This document shows, in pieces, positions 9,425-17,686 of a stretch of 38,424 nucleotides of DNA. This DNA comes from Victivallis vadensis (GTDB lineage Bacteria > Verrucomicrobiota > Kiritimatiellia > UBA8416 > CAMCYG01): NCBI GenBank assembly GCA_945883775.1, contig CAMCYG010000009.1:1-38424 (forward strand), in the 5' to 3' direction. Positions within the stretch are counted from its first letter, which is position 1, and each line of letters opens with the position of its first letter. The notes beneath the pieces are model-generated. The model had not been told where the DNA came from. It saw nothing but the letters and a program-made list of their open reading frames with translations, and ran no database searches. The position numbers and the translations under genes are program-made.

Positions 9425-9784
9425 ATGAAAAAAGCACATACAATAAAGAAAATCACAGCCAAAAAGCTCAAACAGATACTTGGAGCTCCGCGTCGATTCT
9501 TCTGGAATGTGTGCAGGCCTGATTACGTCCGCAAGAACCTGTCAAAGCGCCAGGGGGAATGTCAACGATGCGGGGCCTGTTGTAAATTAGTCTGGAAATG
9601 TGCTTTCTATTACGAAGATAAAGGGCTACCGGCATGTCGTCTCTACAAGATATACCGTCCTCTAAACTGCAAGAGCTTCCCTATTGATCATCGCGATCTG
9701 GCTGATCGAAATCGCGTCGCGCCTGGCACCCCCTGTGGTTTTAGATGGGAAGAGCACCATCACACTGCATCCAGTATAAACTGA
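9425..9784 (+). CDS. YkgJ-type cysteine-cluster protein
   Basis: This is a small basic protein (119 aa from the ATG). The first 45 residues are lysine-rich and helical; then the cluster CQRCGACC (about 46-53) is followed by CAFYYEDKGLPACRLYKI, RPLNCKSFPI and PGTPCGFRW. This spacing is that of the YkgJ/UPF0153 family, proposed to bind zinc or an iron-sulfur cluster; function is not established. A TTG start at 9392 would add 11 residues. It lies between divergent and convergent minus-strand genes and appears to be a lone transcription unit. Confidence 0.85.
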   Translation: MKKAHTIKKITAKKLKQILGAPRRFFWNVCRPDYVRKNLSKRQGECQRCGACCKLVWKCAFYYEDKGLPACRLYKIYRPLNCKSFPIDHRDLADRNRVAPGTPCGFRWEEHHHTASSIN

Positions 9785-9836
9785 AGCCTTCTGCGCTTTA
9801 ACAAAGAGACAGATGCTTCATGCCTCGCAACAGGAT

Positions 9837-10640
9837 CTATGCCTCAGCTCTGATAAACTCTATAACATCTTTCCACCATGACAGACCCGGAGAAGATGGC
9901 CAGGTATTGTGGCCTGCGTTTTCAAACTTGTGAAACATTTTTCGGGTGTTTAAGCCATCATACAGCTTCAGAGTGAAACGGTTAGGGATAATCTCGTCAT
10001 TCCCCGCCATGATCACAGCAACAGGACCTTTGTAATTCCGGATATTACACGCATTGTTAAATTTATCACGTATGAGCCATTTGGCGGGAAGGAACCAGTA
10101 TATACTCTGAGCAAGGTCAGGCAGGTTGTCCCACGGCGTGAGCAGGACAACACCTGAGATATCACTCTCGATACCCTTGATTGCTGAACATACAACTCCA
10201 GCGCCAAGCGATTCACCCCAAAGATAGAGCGGCCCTCCGAACATCGCTTTCGCCCTCTTGACCGCATCCCGCGCGCTTTCCGCAAACGGCCCCTCGCCAA
10301 GTTTACCGCCCCGAGCACCATAAACTGGATATTCAAAGAGAATGATCCGGTAGCCCAGCGGGGTCAAAGCATCAACATAGAAAGCCCTGTCCAGCGCGCA
10401 TCCGGCATTTCCCTGAAAAACTATTACAGTGCCATTTGAGGCCTGAACCCTATCGGCACCGGCTACAAGGCCCAGATAAGACCCGTCAACTGAAGGCCAT
10501 AATTCCAAACCGCAGATGCCGGCATTTTTCTTCAACTCTGCCAGGGTCAGTCTCGTCGGAACAAACAGCAGTGACCGCTGGATGAAATACATCACCAAGA
10601 CCAGGATCGAAAACAGAATCAGCAGCTTAAGAACAAGCAT
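9837..10640 (-). CDS. Membrane-anchored alpha/beta hydrolase
   Basis: The product (267 aa) starts with a signal-anchor helix (LVLKLLILFSILVLVMYF), then an alpha/beta hydrolase fold. The oxyanion-side strand is VIVFQGNAG, followed by FEYPVYGARGG; the nucleophile elbow is LWGESLGAG, the acid probably lies in VIMAGNDEIIP, and the base is in ENAGHNTWP. It resembles the YqkD/BAAT-like serine hydrolases and probably acts outside the cytoplasmic membrane; substrate unknown. The ATG at 10640 has AAAGAGG upstream. A GTG at 10673 overlapping the stop of the VWA gene (GTGA) would add 11 residues and remains possible. It is the last gene of the ExbB-ExbD-TPR-VWA series. Confidence 0.87.
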   Translation of the reverse strand: MLVLKLLILFSILVLVMYFIQRSLLFVPTRLTLAELKKNAGICGLELWPSVDGSYLGLVAGADRVQASNGTVIVFQGNAGCALDRAFYVDALTPLGYRIILFEYPVYGARGGKLGEGPFAESARDAVKRAKAMFGGPLYLWGESLGAGVVCSAIKGIESDISGVVLLTPWDNLPDLAQSIYWFLPAKWLIRDKFNNACNIRNYKGPVAVIMAGNDEIIPNRFTLKLYDGLNTRKMFHKFENAGHNTWPSSPGLSWWKDVIEFIRAEA

Positions 10641-10669
10641 AGAGAACCTCTTTGGGAGTATGGAGAAGA

Positions 10670-12424
10670 TCACAGCTGTTTCTTATATGGGATATCAACG
10701 CCATATTCTTTAGAAGTTTCTGTGATTGCGTCGAGAACGATCTTATCACGCGTCCGTGCGTGCTTTCCAATTAGATGATATATTTTCTGCTTGGCCCATT
10801 CGTTACGGATTGAATCATTACCCTTTGCCACATTGTCAAGGTCAACATCGAACACCATATCACACTGCGTCTCTTTTCCCTTGCCGACGGCCTGGAATAC
10901 GATTTTATTCTGATCACGCGGAAATCTTCCATATAAGACCATCGGTCGATCCAGGTACAGATTGCTCATAAGGCCGGGATATAACTCTCCCTTTTCATCA
11001 CCTGGCAGATTCATACTGATATCAGATAACACAGGGCGCCTGAAACTTCCGAAGAAGGACTCCATGCTCTCAGGAATATCCCAACGTCCGGTTTTGACGG
11101 CAAAACTGGCACCACGGTTGCAATAACCCACCATGTCGAGCAGATAATCATTGGAAATCTTGATCGTTCCGAAAGTGAACACAGATATACCGCCGTTGTT
11201 CTTTGCACTGAACTGGCCTATTATCTCTGAGCTGTTAACCAGTCCGGCAGTCGGCACCCCGTCAGAGACAAGCAGTATCGCCATAGGTCTGCCAACCTCC
11301 CGCTTCTCGCCGAGGAACGAAGTCAAAGAACCATAGATATCCGTATTTGCGCCCGATCTGGTATCAGCCACAAAACTCGCCGCTGCCATTACATTTTCTC
11401 TGGTATTCTCGACCCAGCTCGGAAAACATCGCACTTGCGACTCGCGGAACCTGATGATATTGAAACGGTCCTTCGGGCCAAGAAGCTTGAGACACCTGTT
11501 TAATCCATCCCTGCAGAAATACATCCTTTGCTCCGCCATACTGTTTGAGCTGTCCTGAACTATAAGCACGTCCTTGGGAATGACAGGCAGCTCTTCTTCG
11601 CCAATCCTTGAAACCTCAATCTTGACATACAGGTGAGCTCTGTCCATGAGAAACGGCTCGTATTTGCTTACTTGAATCTTCAGGAGTTTTTCTATGGCAA
11701 GTTTATCTGTTATCTGTTCCTTGAGAAGAGCATCCTTTCCCGGAAGTTCATCAGGCTTGTTCTTGTCTTTCGGCATATACGGTCCGCCGAAGCCTTTACC
11801 TCCAGGTACACCGCCTGCACCATTAGCCAACTGCGGTATGGAAGCCTTACCGCCGACTCTTTTCCCAATCTCATCACGATCCACTGGATAAGTGATATCG
11901 GGTGCTGACGATACTCTTTCTATGACAGGTATGACCCTTCGGTCCAGCGGATAATCCGGACCAACGGCCTTAGTCCTGTCTATCACAAGTATCTCCTGCC
12001 GCGCTTCCCATGCCGTCGGCTTTGGAGCGTCGGGAGCCTCGGTCAATGCGGCAGCCTCTCCCCTGAAATCAGTCACATCCACCGGTTTCGGCTGGGTAAC
12101 GGCTCTATCCACAGGCACACTCAAATCATTAACGGCCTTCACCATGTCGATTTCTTTCGACTCAGACTTGCCAGGCTGCCTGTCATCTCCGCTGGGTGCG
12201 GTTCCCGAGCCCACAGGATCGCGCTGGACGGATACGACAGTAATCGGCTTATCTTTATGCGTCTTTATCTGTTTATTGACCAAGGCAGCAATGGCGAAAG
12301 GGAGCGACATCACAAAGAAGACAAGCAGCACGTGCAAGATCATGGATACAAGAAAGGCTGCGAAAGCGGCAATGACATGCTGTCGCGCAAATCTGATATT
12401 CTTCTCTTCGTATTGCTCGTTCAC
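10670..12424 (-). CDS. TonB/TolA-like membrane protein with von Willebrand A domain
   Basis: This is a 584-aa protein with a short cytoplasmic start, one membrane helix (about residues 18-48), a long proline/aspartate-rich linker (50-245), a VWA domain (about 283-465) and a 120-residue C-terminal part. The helix contains S27-M-I-L-H31 (S-x-x-x-H), the motif through which TonB and TolA couple to ExbB/ExbD or TolQ/TolR. The VWA metal site is complete: D291-S-S-N-S295, T361 (GANTDIY) and D388 (LLVSDG). The linker has repeated P-V/L-D-R units (VPVDR, YPLDRR, YPVDR). It starts with GTG overlapping the TPR stop (GTGA), so translation is coupled. The inference is an energised trans-envelope transducer whose output end is a ligand-binding VWA domain rather than the TonB C-terminal fold. 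Confidence 0.88.
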   Translation of the reverse strand: MNEQYEEKNIRFARQHVIAAFAAFLVSMILHVLLVFFVMSLPFAIAALVNKQIKTHKDKPITVVSVQRDPVGSGTAPSGDDRQPGKSESKEIDMVKAVNDLSVPVDRAVTQPKPVDVTDFRGEAAALTEAPDAPKPTAWEARQEILVIDRTKAVGPDYPLDRRVIPVIERVSSAPDITYPVDRDEIGKRVGGKASIPQLANGAGGVPGGKGFGGPYMPKDKNKPDELPGKDALLKEQITDKLAIEKLLKIQVSKYEPFLMDRAHLYVKIEVSRIGEEELPVIPKDVLIVQDSSNSMAEQRMYFCRDGLNRCLKLLGPKDRFNIIRFRESQVRCFPSWVENTRENVMAAASFVADTRSGANTDIYGSLTSFLGEKREVGRPMAILLVSDGVPTAGLVNSSEIIGQFSAKNNGGISVFTFGTIKISNDYLLDMVGYCNRGASFAVKTGRWDIPESMESFFGSFRRPVLSDISMNLPGDEKGELYPGLMSNLYLDRPMVLYGRFPRDQNKIVFQAVGKGKETQCDMVFDVDLDNVAKGNDSIRNEWAKQKIYHLIGKHARTRDKIVLDAITETSKEYGVDIPYKKQL

Positions 12425-14796
12425 TTTGTGACCGCCTCCGCAATCGTATTGGTCGACGACCCACCACTCTGTGGCTTATTCAGTCTCTTCGCCCATTCAC
12501 TATCAGGATATCGCTCCACCAGCTCCTGCCGCGCCTTCGACCCTGCTTCGCTATTGCCAGCAAGAGAATATAATTCACCAGCCTCGAAAAGTGCTTCCGG
12601 AACCATATTCTTGTCATCATAAAGAATAGCGATACTCATATAGTATTTTGCTGATGATTCGTACTCCTTGCGTATCTTATAGGCACGGGCAAGACCAAGA
12701 TATGCGTTTGCCCTGACGCCCAGAAGCGCCTCGTCTGAGGCTGTCTCCGCAGCTATAGTGTAATATCTTACCGCCTCATCCAAATTTTTACGGCCATACA
12801 TCATGTCTCCCAGCTTCAATGCAGATTCCGGCAGGAATCTGGTATTTGCTTTTGCTGCAAGCGCTTTTATAAAACATGTTTCCGCTTCATCCAGTCTGCC
12901 CTGCAAAAGGAAGCCCCTGCCGCCAAGCGCCCAGCCGGTCTGCTGCCATTTCGGATCAGGAAACATCTCCTTGATAGCGGCAGCAGCATCAATAGAGTCA
13001 GCTGTAAGGTTATTCTGGAAAGCATATTCAGACAGCCATTGCAGCAGTTCAGCCGGCATTTTCATCCTGCAAGGCGTTTTGAGCAGAGGCAGCATAAGGT
13101 CGGCGGCCTCCTTGTATTTTGCGGTCTTATAAAGAGCCACCGCCAGCTGGAAAGAAGCTTCACGCTCAAGCTCCTGCCTGGGATTAGCGGCCAGACTCTT
13201 CTTGAGCAGTTCCGCCGACGCAGCAGCATCACCTTTATCCTTCTTCAGTACACCCTGCCAGAAATAGGAATCCGCCATGAACCTTGATGCCGGATATCTC
13301 CTGCCCAGTTCCTGCAGACTGGCAAGGGCCTCCACATCGCGTTTCACCCTGACCTCTGCCATGGCTTTATGATACAGGGCATCCTCAGCCAGGGGAATGG
13401 TCTGATAAGTCTTGGCGACTTCGCCCCAGCACTTGATCGCGTCCTGTGTCCTGTTCGCCTTGTCATACGCACAGGCTGCGGCAAAAAGCGCCTGACCCGC
13501 CAGACTGTTCGTAGGATACTTTACAGCTATATCACTGAAATACCGCGCCGCCTCTAGCATCTCGCCCTTTAGCGAAAGAAGATGGGCTATACGATAAGAG
13601 CTATCTGCCGCGGCATCTGTGCCTGGAAAACTATCAGCCAGAAGCTTATAATACTGTATAGCCTCGTCTCTTTTTCCCAGCAGTGAGTTCGATTCCGCCA
13701 AAAGCCAGTACACTTCCTTCTTAAGGGATGTGCCGGGGCGGATCCTGCCAACCTGATGAATCACACTAAGAAAGTCTCCCGTCTTGTAATACACCAATGC
13801 CGTCTCGTACTGAGCATCATCAACGTATTTCGAATCAGAATAATCCTTGATCAGTTTCTGGTACGTGTCTATCGATTCAGCATGCTTCATAAGCTGGCGC
13901 TGACTATTCGCCTTAAGGTATAGCCAATCGGCCACTGCATCAGCTTGGACTGACTTCAGCGCTTCACCAGCCAGTGCCAGAGCATCAGCAGGCAGACCTG
14001 AATTCTGCAAGGCCCAGGCGGCCTGCAGTCTGGCCTCAGAAGAACGCTTGTCCGTTGGATATCTATTCAACAGCAACTTGTAATGATCCCCGCTCTTGTC
14101 GTATTGTTTCTGCCTGAAATACATGTCGGCAAGCTGGAAAAGAGCCTCTGCACCGGTCCGCTCCACTACCGGCTTTTCTGCAGCCAATTTGAACATCTCT
14201 ACTGCTTGCGGTATCTTCTCTGGCTGGCCGGCATAAACCTCCCCTAGTTTCAGAAGGCTGTATCCTGTGAATTTTGATGCAGGATATTTACCTCTTGCAA
14301 TCTCCAGCACCTTCACCGCGTCATTAGTTGCCCCGGATTTGAGCTGTGCCTCTGCCAGATAATACATTGATGGCGCCGCCACCTCCTCATCAGGATTCAG
14401 CGCAAGCACCTGGGAGAACAGACTGACCGCCTCTTTATTCAAACCTGTTTCCAGGAACACACTTGCCCTCTTGAATCCAGCCTTCAGCCTGTACGGACTG
14501 TTCGTGTAGATATTAAAAACTATCGTATATTCCTGCGCGGCCTGTTTGTAATCCTTCTTGGCGAGGAAGCAGTCTGCCAGCCGGAAGTGTGCCACATCGG
14601 CATATTTGCTATCAGAAAAATCCCTTATGAACACCCCGTATTCCTGAATCGACAGCTCATACATCTCTCTGGAGAAAAGACCATCAGCGAACTGAAGCCG
14701 CTCATTCTCGCTCACCGGCCCGAATGTAGAGGCATTGGCAGCGCAGATTGACACCAACAACAGGCTCATCATCGCGAACTTAGTTCTCATTTTCAT
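12421..14796 (-). CDS. Periplasmic multi-TPR protein
   Basis: The product (791 aa) has a cleavable signal peptide (MKMRTKFAMMSLLLVSICAANA) and then almost only tetratricopeptide repeats, seen as recurring pairs such as YADVAHFRLADCFLAKKDYK, EALFQLADMYFRQKQYDKS and AALLYK-like helices. It resembles the CpoB/YbgF and BamD style of repeat proteins that act with Tol-Pal-like or envelope machines. There is no lipobox at the cysteine, so it is probably soluble in the periplasm. The start at 14796 is chosen because GAAGGG precedes it and the signal peptide begins there; a longer frame reaches 14844 without such support. It overlaps the VWA gene by 4 nt downstream and lies about 230 nt after exbD. 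Confidence 0.87.
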   Translation of the reverse strand: MKMRTKFAMMSLLLVSICAANASTFGPVSENERLQFADGLFSREMYELSIQEYGVFIRDFSDSKYADVAHFRLADCFLAKKDYKQAAQEYTIVFNIYTNSPYRLKAGFKRASVFLETGLNKEAVSLFSQVLALNPDEEVAAPSMYYLAEAQLKSGATNDAVKVLEIARGKYPASKFTGYSLLKLGEVYAGQPEKIPQAVEMFKLAAEKPVVERTGAEALFQLADMYFRQKQYDKSGDHYKLLLNRYPTDKRSSEARLQAAWALQNSGLPADALALAGEALKSVQADAVADWLYLKANSQRQLMKHAESIDTYQKLIKDYSDSKYVDDAQYETALVYYKTGDFLSVIHQVGRIRPGTSLKKEVYWLLAESNSLLGKRDEAIQYYKLLADSFPGTDAAADSSYRIAHLLSLKGEMLEAARYFSDIAVKYPTNSLAGQALFAAACAYDKANRTQDAIKCWGEVAKTYQTIPLAEDALYHKAMAEVRVKRDVEALASLQELGRRYPASRFMADSYFWQGVLKKDKGDAAASAELLKKSLAANPRQELEREASFQLAVALYKTAKYKEAADLMLPLLKTPCRMKMPAELLQWLSEYAFQNNLTADSIDAAAAIKEMFPDPKWQQTGWALGGRGFLLQGRLDEAETCFIKALAAKANTRFLPESALKLGDMMYGRKNLDEAVRYYTIAAETASDEALLGVRANAYLGLARAYKIRKEYESSAKYYMSIAILYDDKNMVPEALFEAGELYSLAGNSEAGSKARQELVERYPDSEWAKRLNKPQSGGSSTNTIAEAVTK

Positions 14797-14833
14797 ACAC
14801 CCTTCAATCTCAGTTATAAACACTGACTCGGCC

Positions 14834-14927
14834 GGAGGACTCACCCTCCCGTAATTACGGAAAGGCAGGGCAACCCAGTCCTACCTGCGCAACCCTGAGC
14901 TGTTAAAGAGGCGAAGCGTTCGGCCTC
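14834..14927 (-). other. Hairpin-rich intergenic segment upstream of the TPR gene
   Basis: The 232-nt gap between exbD and the TPR gene holds four consecutive potential stem-loops. In minus-strand order they are GAGGC/GCCTC with an inner GAA/TTC pair (14908-14927), GCAGG/CCTGC (14865-14888), the palindrome CCGTAATTACGG (14849-14860) and GGAGG/CCTCC (14834-14849). No terminator-like T run follows. It may be a structured leader, a processing site or a folded repeat; I recognise no known riboswitch class. Confidence 0.4.
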
Positions 14928-15003
14928 GGTGATCTACTACTTCTGATCAGTAAAACAAGAATTGATGGATAGCGGTACAAATTGCACACCACAATCCCTC
15001 CTC

Positions 15004-15027
15004 TGTATTCTGAATTCTCGCTTCTTG
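15004..15027 (+). repeat. Short ATTCTG-box repeat (copy 1)
   Basis: TGTATTCTGAATTCTCGCTT just downstream of exbD resembles the boxes at 18901-18928 (inverted) and 19618-19648, built on ATTCTG-x-ATTCTG-r-CTCCT. It is intergenic, as the other copies are. Confidence 0.45.
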
Positions 15028-15028
15028 T

Positions 15029-15472
15029 CTATTTCACCGGCTCTTTATTATCCGGCTTGGTCTCAGGCACGCCTGTTGCAAATGAAATATTCCATAGGTC
15101 AGCAGAACGGCACTGATCTATAACACCAATAATATGCTTGTATGGCACTTCCTTGTCGGCACGGATCAGGACTGACTGGCCGGGAAACATCTTGACCACC
15201 CGCCCTAGCAGGTCACCTAGCCCCGCTTCCCCCAACACCTGCCTGTTGACAATTACAGCTCCATCGCGCATGACATTTATAATTATCTCACCAGGCAGTC
15301 GGCCGGGCAGCTCGCCAGTCTTTGCAGTCGGGAGTTTAACGTCAATCTCGGTCTCCCATTGCGAAAAAACCTGAGTCGTAATAAAGAAGCACAGCATCAG
15401 AAACACGATGTCGATCATCGGTGTCATCTGAAAGCTGGGCAGCTCCTGCGTATATTTCGACTTGAAGTTCAT
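15029..15472 (-). CDS. exbD: ExbD/TolR-type biopolymer transport protein
   Basis: The 147-aa product has a short cytoplasmic start, one membrane helix and a periplasmic ExbD/TolR domain. The helix contains the motor aspartate D21 in MTPMIDIVFLMLCFF, the residue used for proton passage in ExbD and TolR. The periplasmic part has the expected strands EIIINVMRDGAVIVNRQ, SVLIRADKEVPYKHIIGVID and a closing ISFATGVP. The start overlaps the exbB stop by one base (TAATG), so the two are translated together. With ExbB it should form the proton-driven motor for the VWA protein encoded further down the series. Confidence 0.93.
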   Translation of the reverse strand: MNFKSKYTQELPSFQMTPMIDIVFLMLCFFITTQVFSQWETEIDVKLPTAKTGELPGRLPGEIIINVMRDGAVIVNRQVLGEAGLGDLLGRVVKMFPGQSVLIRADKEVPYKHIIGVIDQCRSADLWNISFATGVPETKPDNKEPVK

Positions 15473-16209
15473 TATGTCCTCTTGCTTAACAGACCGGCAA
15501 GCACATCACTCGACTTCTTCTCGAGGTCCGACACCAGCGTTGCGGCCCTTCTTCTGAAATAGGCGTAAAACGCCATTGCAGGGATACCGATGACCAAGCC
15601 GGCCACAGTCGTTATCAACGCCTGCGCTACGCCTTGAGCCAGCAGTATCGGCTTCGCCTTTGCGATATCAAGCGCAACCGCGCTGAATGCGGTAAGCATG
15701 CCGAATACGGTGCCGAGCAAGCCGACCATCGGTGAAATTACAGCTATATCGAGCAGGTATTGGGTCTGCCCTTGTATCGCCTCGCTCTGTCTGCTTCCCT
15801 CGCTTTCTATTGCATCCTTGATCATCGCCGGATCTGCACTGGGAACTTTCTTGATGAAGTCCAAAGCTGTCAGCGTAACCGCAGATATCGGAGAAGGCCG
15901 TTCAACGCAGGCACGTTTTGCAGTCTCCAATGAACCAGCGCTAATCGAATCCAGGATCTGATGGCACTGAAGCTCAGGGATTATCTGCGACTGGCGAAGG
16001 ACCGCAAACAGATAAATTATCATCGCGCCTGCACCGATGGAAAGCGCCCCGAGCACATACATCAGCCAGCCGCCAGCTTGCATAACCTGCCGCCAGGTCA
16101 TCCGCTGCACATTTGAGTCCGTCAGGCCCTCTGCCATCGCCTGATTCGCAAGGCAGACAAGACCGAACAATACCGCAACCGCCAGTAATCTTCTTTTTGC
16201 ACACTTCAT
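15472..16209 (-). CDS. exbB: MotA/TolQ/ExbB-type proton channel protein
   Basis: The product (245 aa) carries a signal-like N-terminus (MKCAKRRLLAVAVLFGLVCLANQAMAE), then three membrane helices. The first is at about residues 47-70. The other two are the ISPMVGLLGTVFGMLTAFS and ALITTVAGLVIGIPAMAFYAYF segments of the MotA/TolQ/ExbB family, with the conserved threonines that line the proton path. The N-terminal extra hydrophobic segment is common in ExbB outside the enterobacteria. AGGAGG lies 6 nt before the ATG. argH ends 14 nt upstream, so this gene may ride on the argH transcript. Confidence 0.93.
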   Translation of the reverse strand: MKCAKRRLLAVAVLFGLVCLANQAMAEGLTDSNVQRMTWRQVMQAGGWLMYVLGALSIGAGAMIIYLFAVLRQSQIIPELQCHQILDSISAGSLETAKRACVERPSPISAVTLTALDFIKKVPSADPAMIKDAIESEGSRQSEAIQGQTQYLLDIAVISPMVGLLGTVFGMLTAFSAVALDIAKAKPILLAQGVAQALITTVAGLVIGIPAMAFYAYFRRRAATLVSDLEKKSSDVLAGLLSKRT

Positions 16210-16223
16210 AATTATCCTCCTGA

Positions 16224-17591
16224 TTATTTACCGCTATCAATCAGTCGCCGTATTGCCAACGAATAAGAAGCGGCTGATCTGCGAAATATTTTCCGAGCTG
16301 AGACGATCTCTTTCCTGTACATTGCAAAGTCCAGACCGGCCGGAGCACCGTCATGGTTTTTAAGACTTATCGCCTTGTACGGATTGACAGCAGAAAGATT
16401 GTTCAGCTCTGCCTTGACCTTATCGTAAGCATCCCTAAACGGCATCCCGCCAGCCACCAGCTCCAGCGCCCTATCAGTAGCAAATACTGCCGGAGAGAAC
16501 GCACTTAGGAGCTTAAACTTATCAACCGTGACACCCGAGACCATCAGGTTCATGACCCTCAGACTGCTTTCGACGGTTTTGAACGAAAACATGAAAGATC
16601 CTTTAGCCTCCTGCAGATCCCTGTTATAACCGCCGGCAAGGCTGTTTATTATACCTGTGATTGCTGTAAAGTTTCCAACAACAGATGACGTCTTTGCCCT
16701 GACAAGCTCTAGCACGTCGGGATTGCTCTTCTGCGGCATTATGCTGCTGCCGGTACAATACTGAGCCGGGAGTTTGAAATACCCGAACTCTGGCATCGAA
16801 TAAAGGATCAAGTCTTCTGCCAACCTGGAAAGCGTCAGCATTATCTGCAGAAGAGCCGAGACTATCACGGATTCGCACTTGCCCCTGGTATTGCTCGCAT
16901 ACAGGACATTATGTATGGACGAGCTGAAGCCAAGCAACTTCGCCGTCATCGCTCGATTAATCTTAAGAGGCACTCCATAGCCAGCCGCTGAACCAAGCGG
17001 GGACCTGTTATTTAGGTCATACGCTGTCTTGAGCACTTTGAGATCATCAAGCAGGCTTTCAAGATAAGCCGACGCCCACAATCCCACTGAACTTGGCATT
17101 GCCGGCTGAAGATGCGTCCTGCCAACCATCGGCACCTTTTTATTCTTTATCGCCATTTTAAGCAGTGACTCTGCCAGCAGAAGGGTATCTGTTGCGACTG
17201 TTGAAAGATGTTCCCTTGCATACAGCCGAAGATCCAGAGCCACCTGATCATTCCGGCTCCGGGCCGTGTGGACCTTCTTTCCCAGCTGACCGAGCCGGTC
17301 TGTAAGCATCCGTTCGACAGCCATATGCACATCCTGGTCATCCTGCAATATCTCGAACTTGCCTGCCCGTATGTCTGCAATAATCAATTTCAGGGCTTTT
17401 AAGACCTTTTTCTTATCAGCCTTACTAATCAATGGCTTCTTTGTCCTCAAGGAAGATAGCATGGTGACATGCGCCGCGGTTCCGACACAATCGTGCTCGG
17501 CAAGCGCGATATCCAGGACAGGATCATCGCCAACCGTAAAATCCAGAACCGCTTTGTCAATTTTACCAACAATGGTCTTGCGAGTTTTCAT
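16224..17591 (-). CDS. argH: Argininosuccinate lyase
   Basis: The product (455 aa) splits argininosuccinate into arginine and fumarate, the last step of arginine synthesis. The fumarase/aspartase superfamily marks are HTARSRNDQVALD (about residues 107-119), GRTHLQPAMP, and the signature GSSIMPQKSNPDVLELVRA with its catalytic serine. The N-terminus lacks the usual LWGGRF block and begins instead with KTRKTIVGKIDKAV, but the total length is near normal. There is no ribosome binding site; a promoter places the transcript start only a few bases before the ATG, so the message may be leaderless. exbB follows after 14 nt although the functions differ. Confidence 0.95.
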   Translation of the reverse strand: MKTRKTIVGKIDKAVLDFTVGDDPVLDIALAEHDCVGTAAHVTMLSSLRTKKPLISKADKKKVLKALKLIIADIRAGKFEILQDDQDVHMAVERMLTDRLGQLGKKVHTARSRNDQVALDLRLYAREHLSTVATDTLLLAESLLKMAIKNKKVPMVGRTHLQPAMPSSVGLWASAYLESLLDDLKVLKTAYDLNNRSPLGSAAGYGVPLKINRAMTAKLLGFSSSIHNVLYASNTRGKCESVIVSALLQIMLTLSRLAEDLILYSMPEFGYFKLPAQYCTGSSIMPQKSNPDVLELVRAKTSSVVGNFTAITGIINSLAGGYNRDLQEAKGSFMFSFKTVESSLRVMNLMVSGVTVDKFKLLSAFSPAVFATDRALELVAGGMPFRDAYDKVKAELNNLSAVNPYKAISLKNHDGAPAGLDFAMYRKEIVSARKIFRRSAASYSLAIRRLIDSGK

Positions 17592-17600
17592 ATGAAGAAT

Positions 17601-17629
17601 TTTATAGTATATTGCATAAATGGTTGCAA
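17601..17629 (-). promoter_or_regulatory. Candidate sigma70-type promoter for argH
   Basis: On the minus strand TTGCAA, a 17-nt spacer and TATAAA. The expected start of transcription is about three bases upstream of the argH ATG, and no Shine-Dalgarno sequence is present there. Confidence 0.5.
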
Positions 17630-17686
17630 ATGAATTAAGTAAGTTCGCACTTCACAGATGCCACGACGATTTGCTAGCTTTGACCC

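Noticed and set aside
14834-14927. Cyclic di-GMP-I or cobalamin riboswitch
   Set aside because: On the minus strand TAGGACTGGGTTGCC recalls the 3' part of a GEMM aptamer, but the needed GGGCAAACC and GCAAAGCC parts are missing, and the cobalamin core is not matched.
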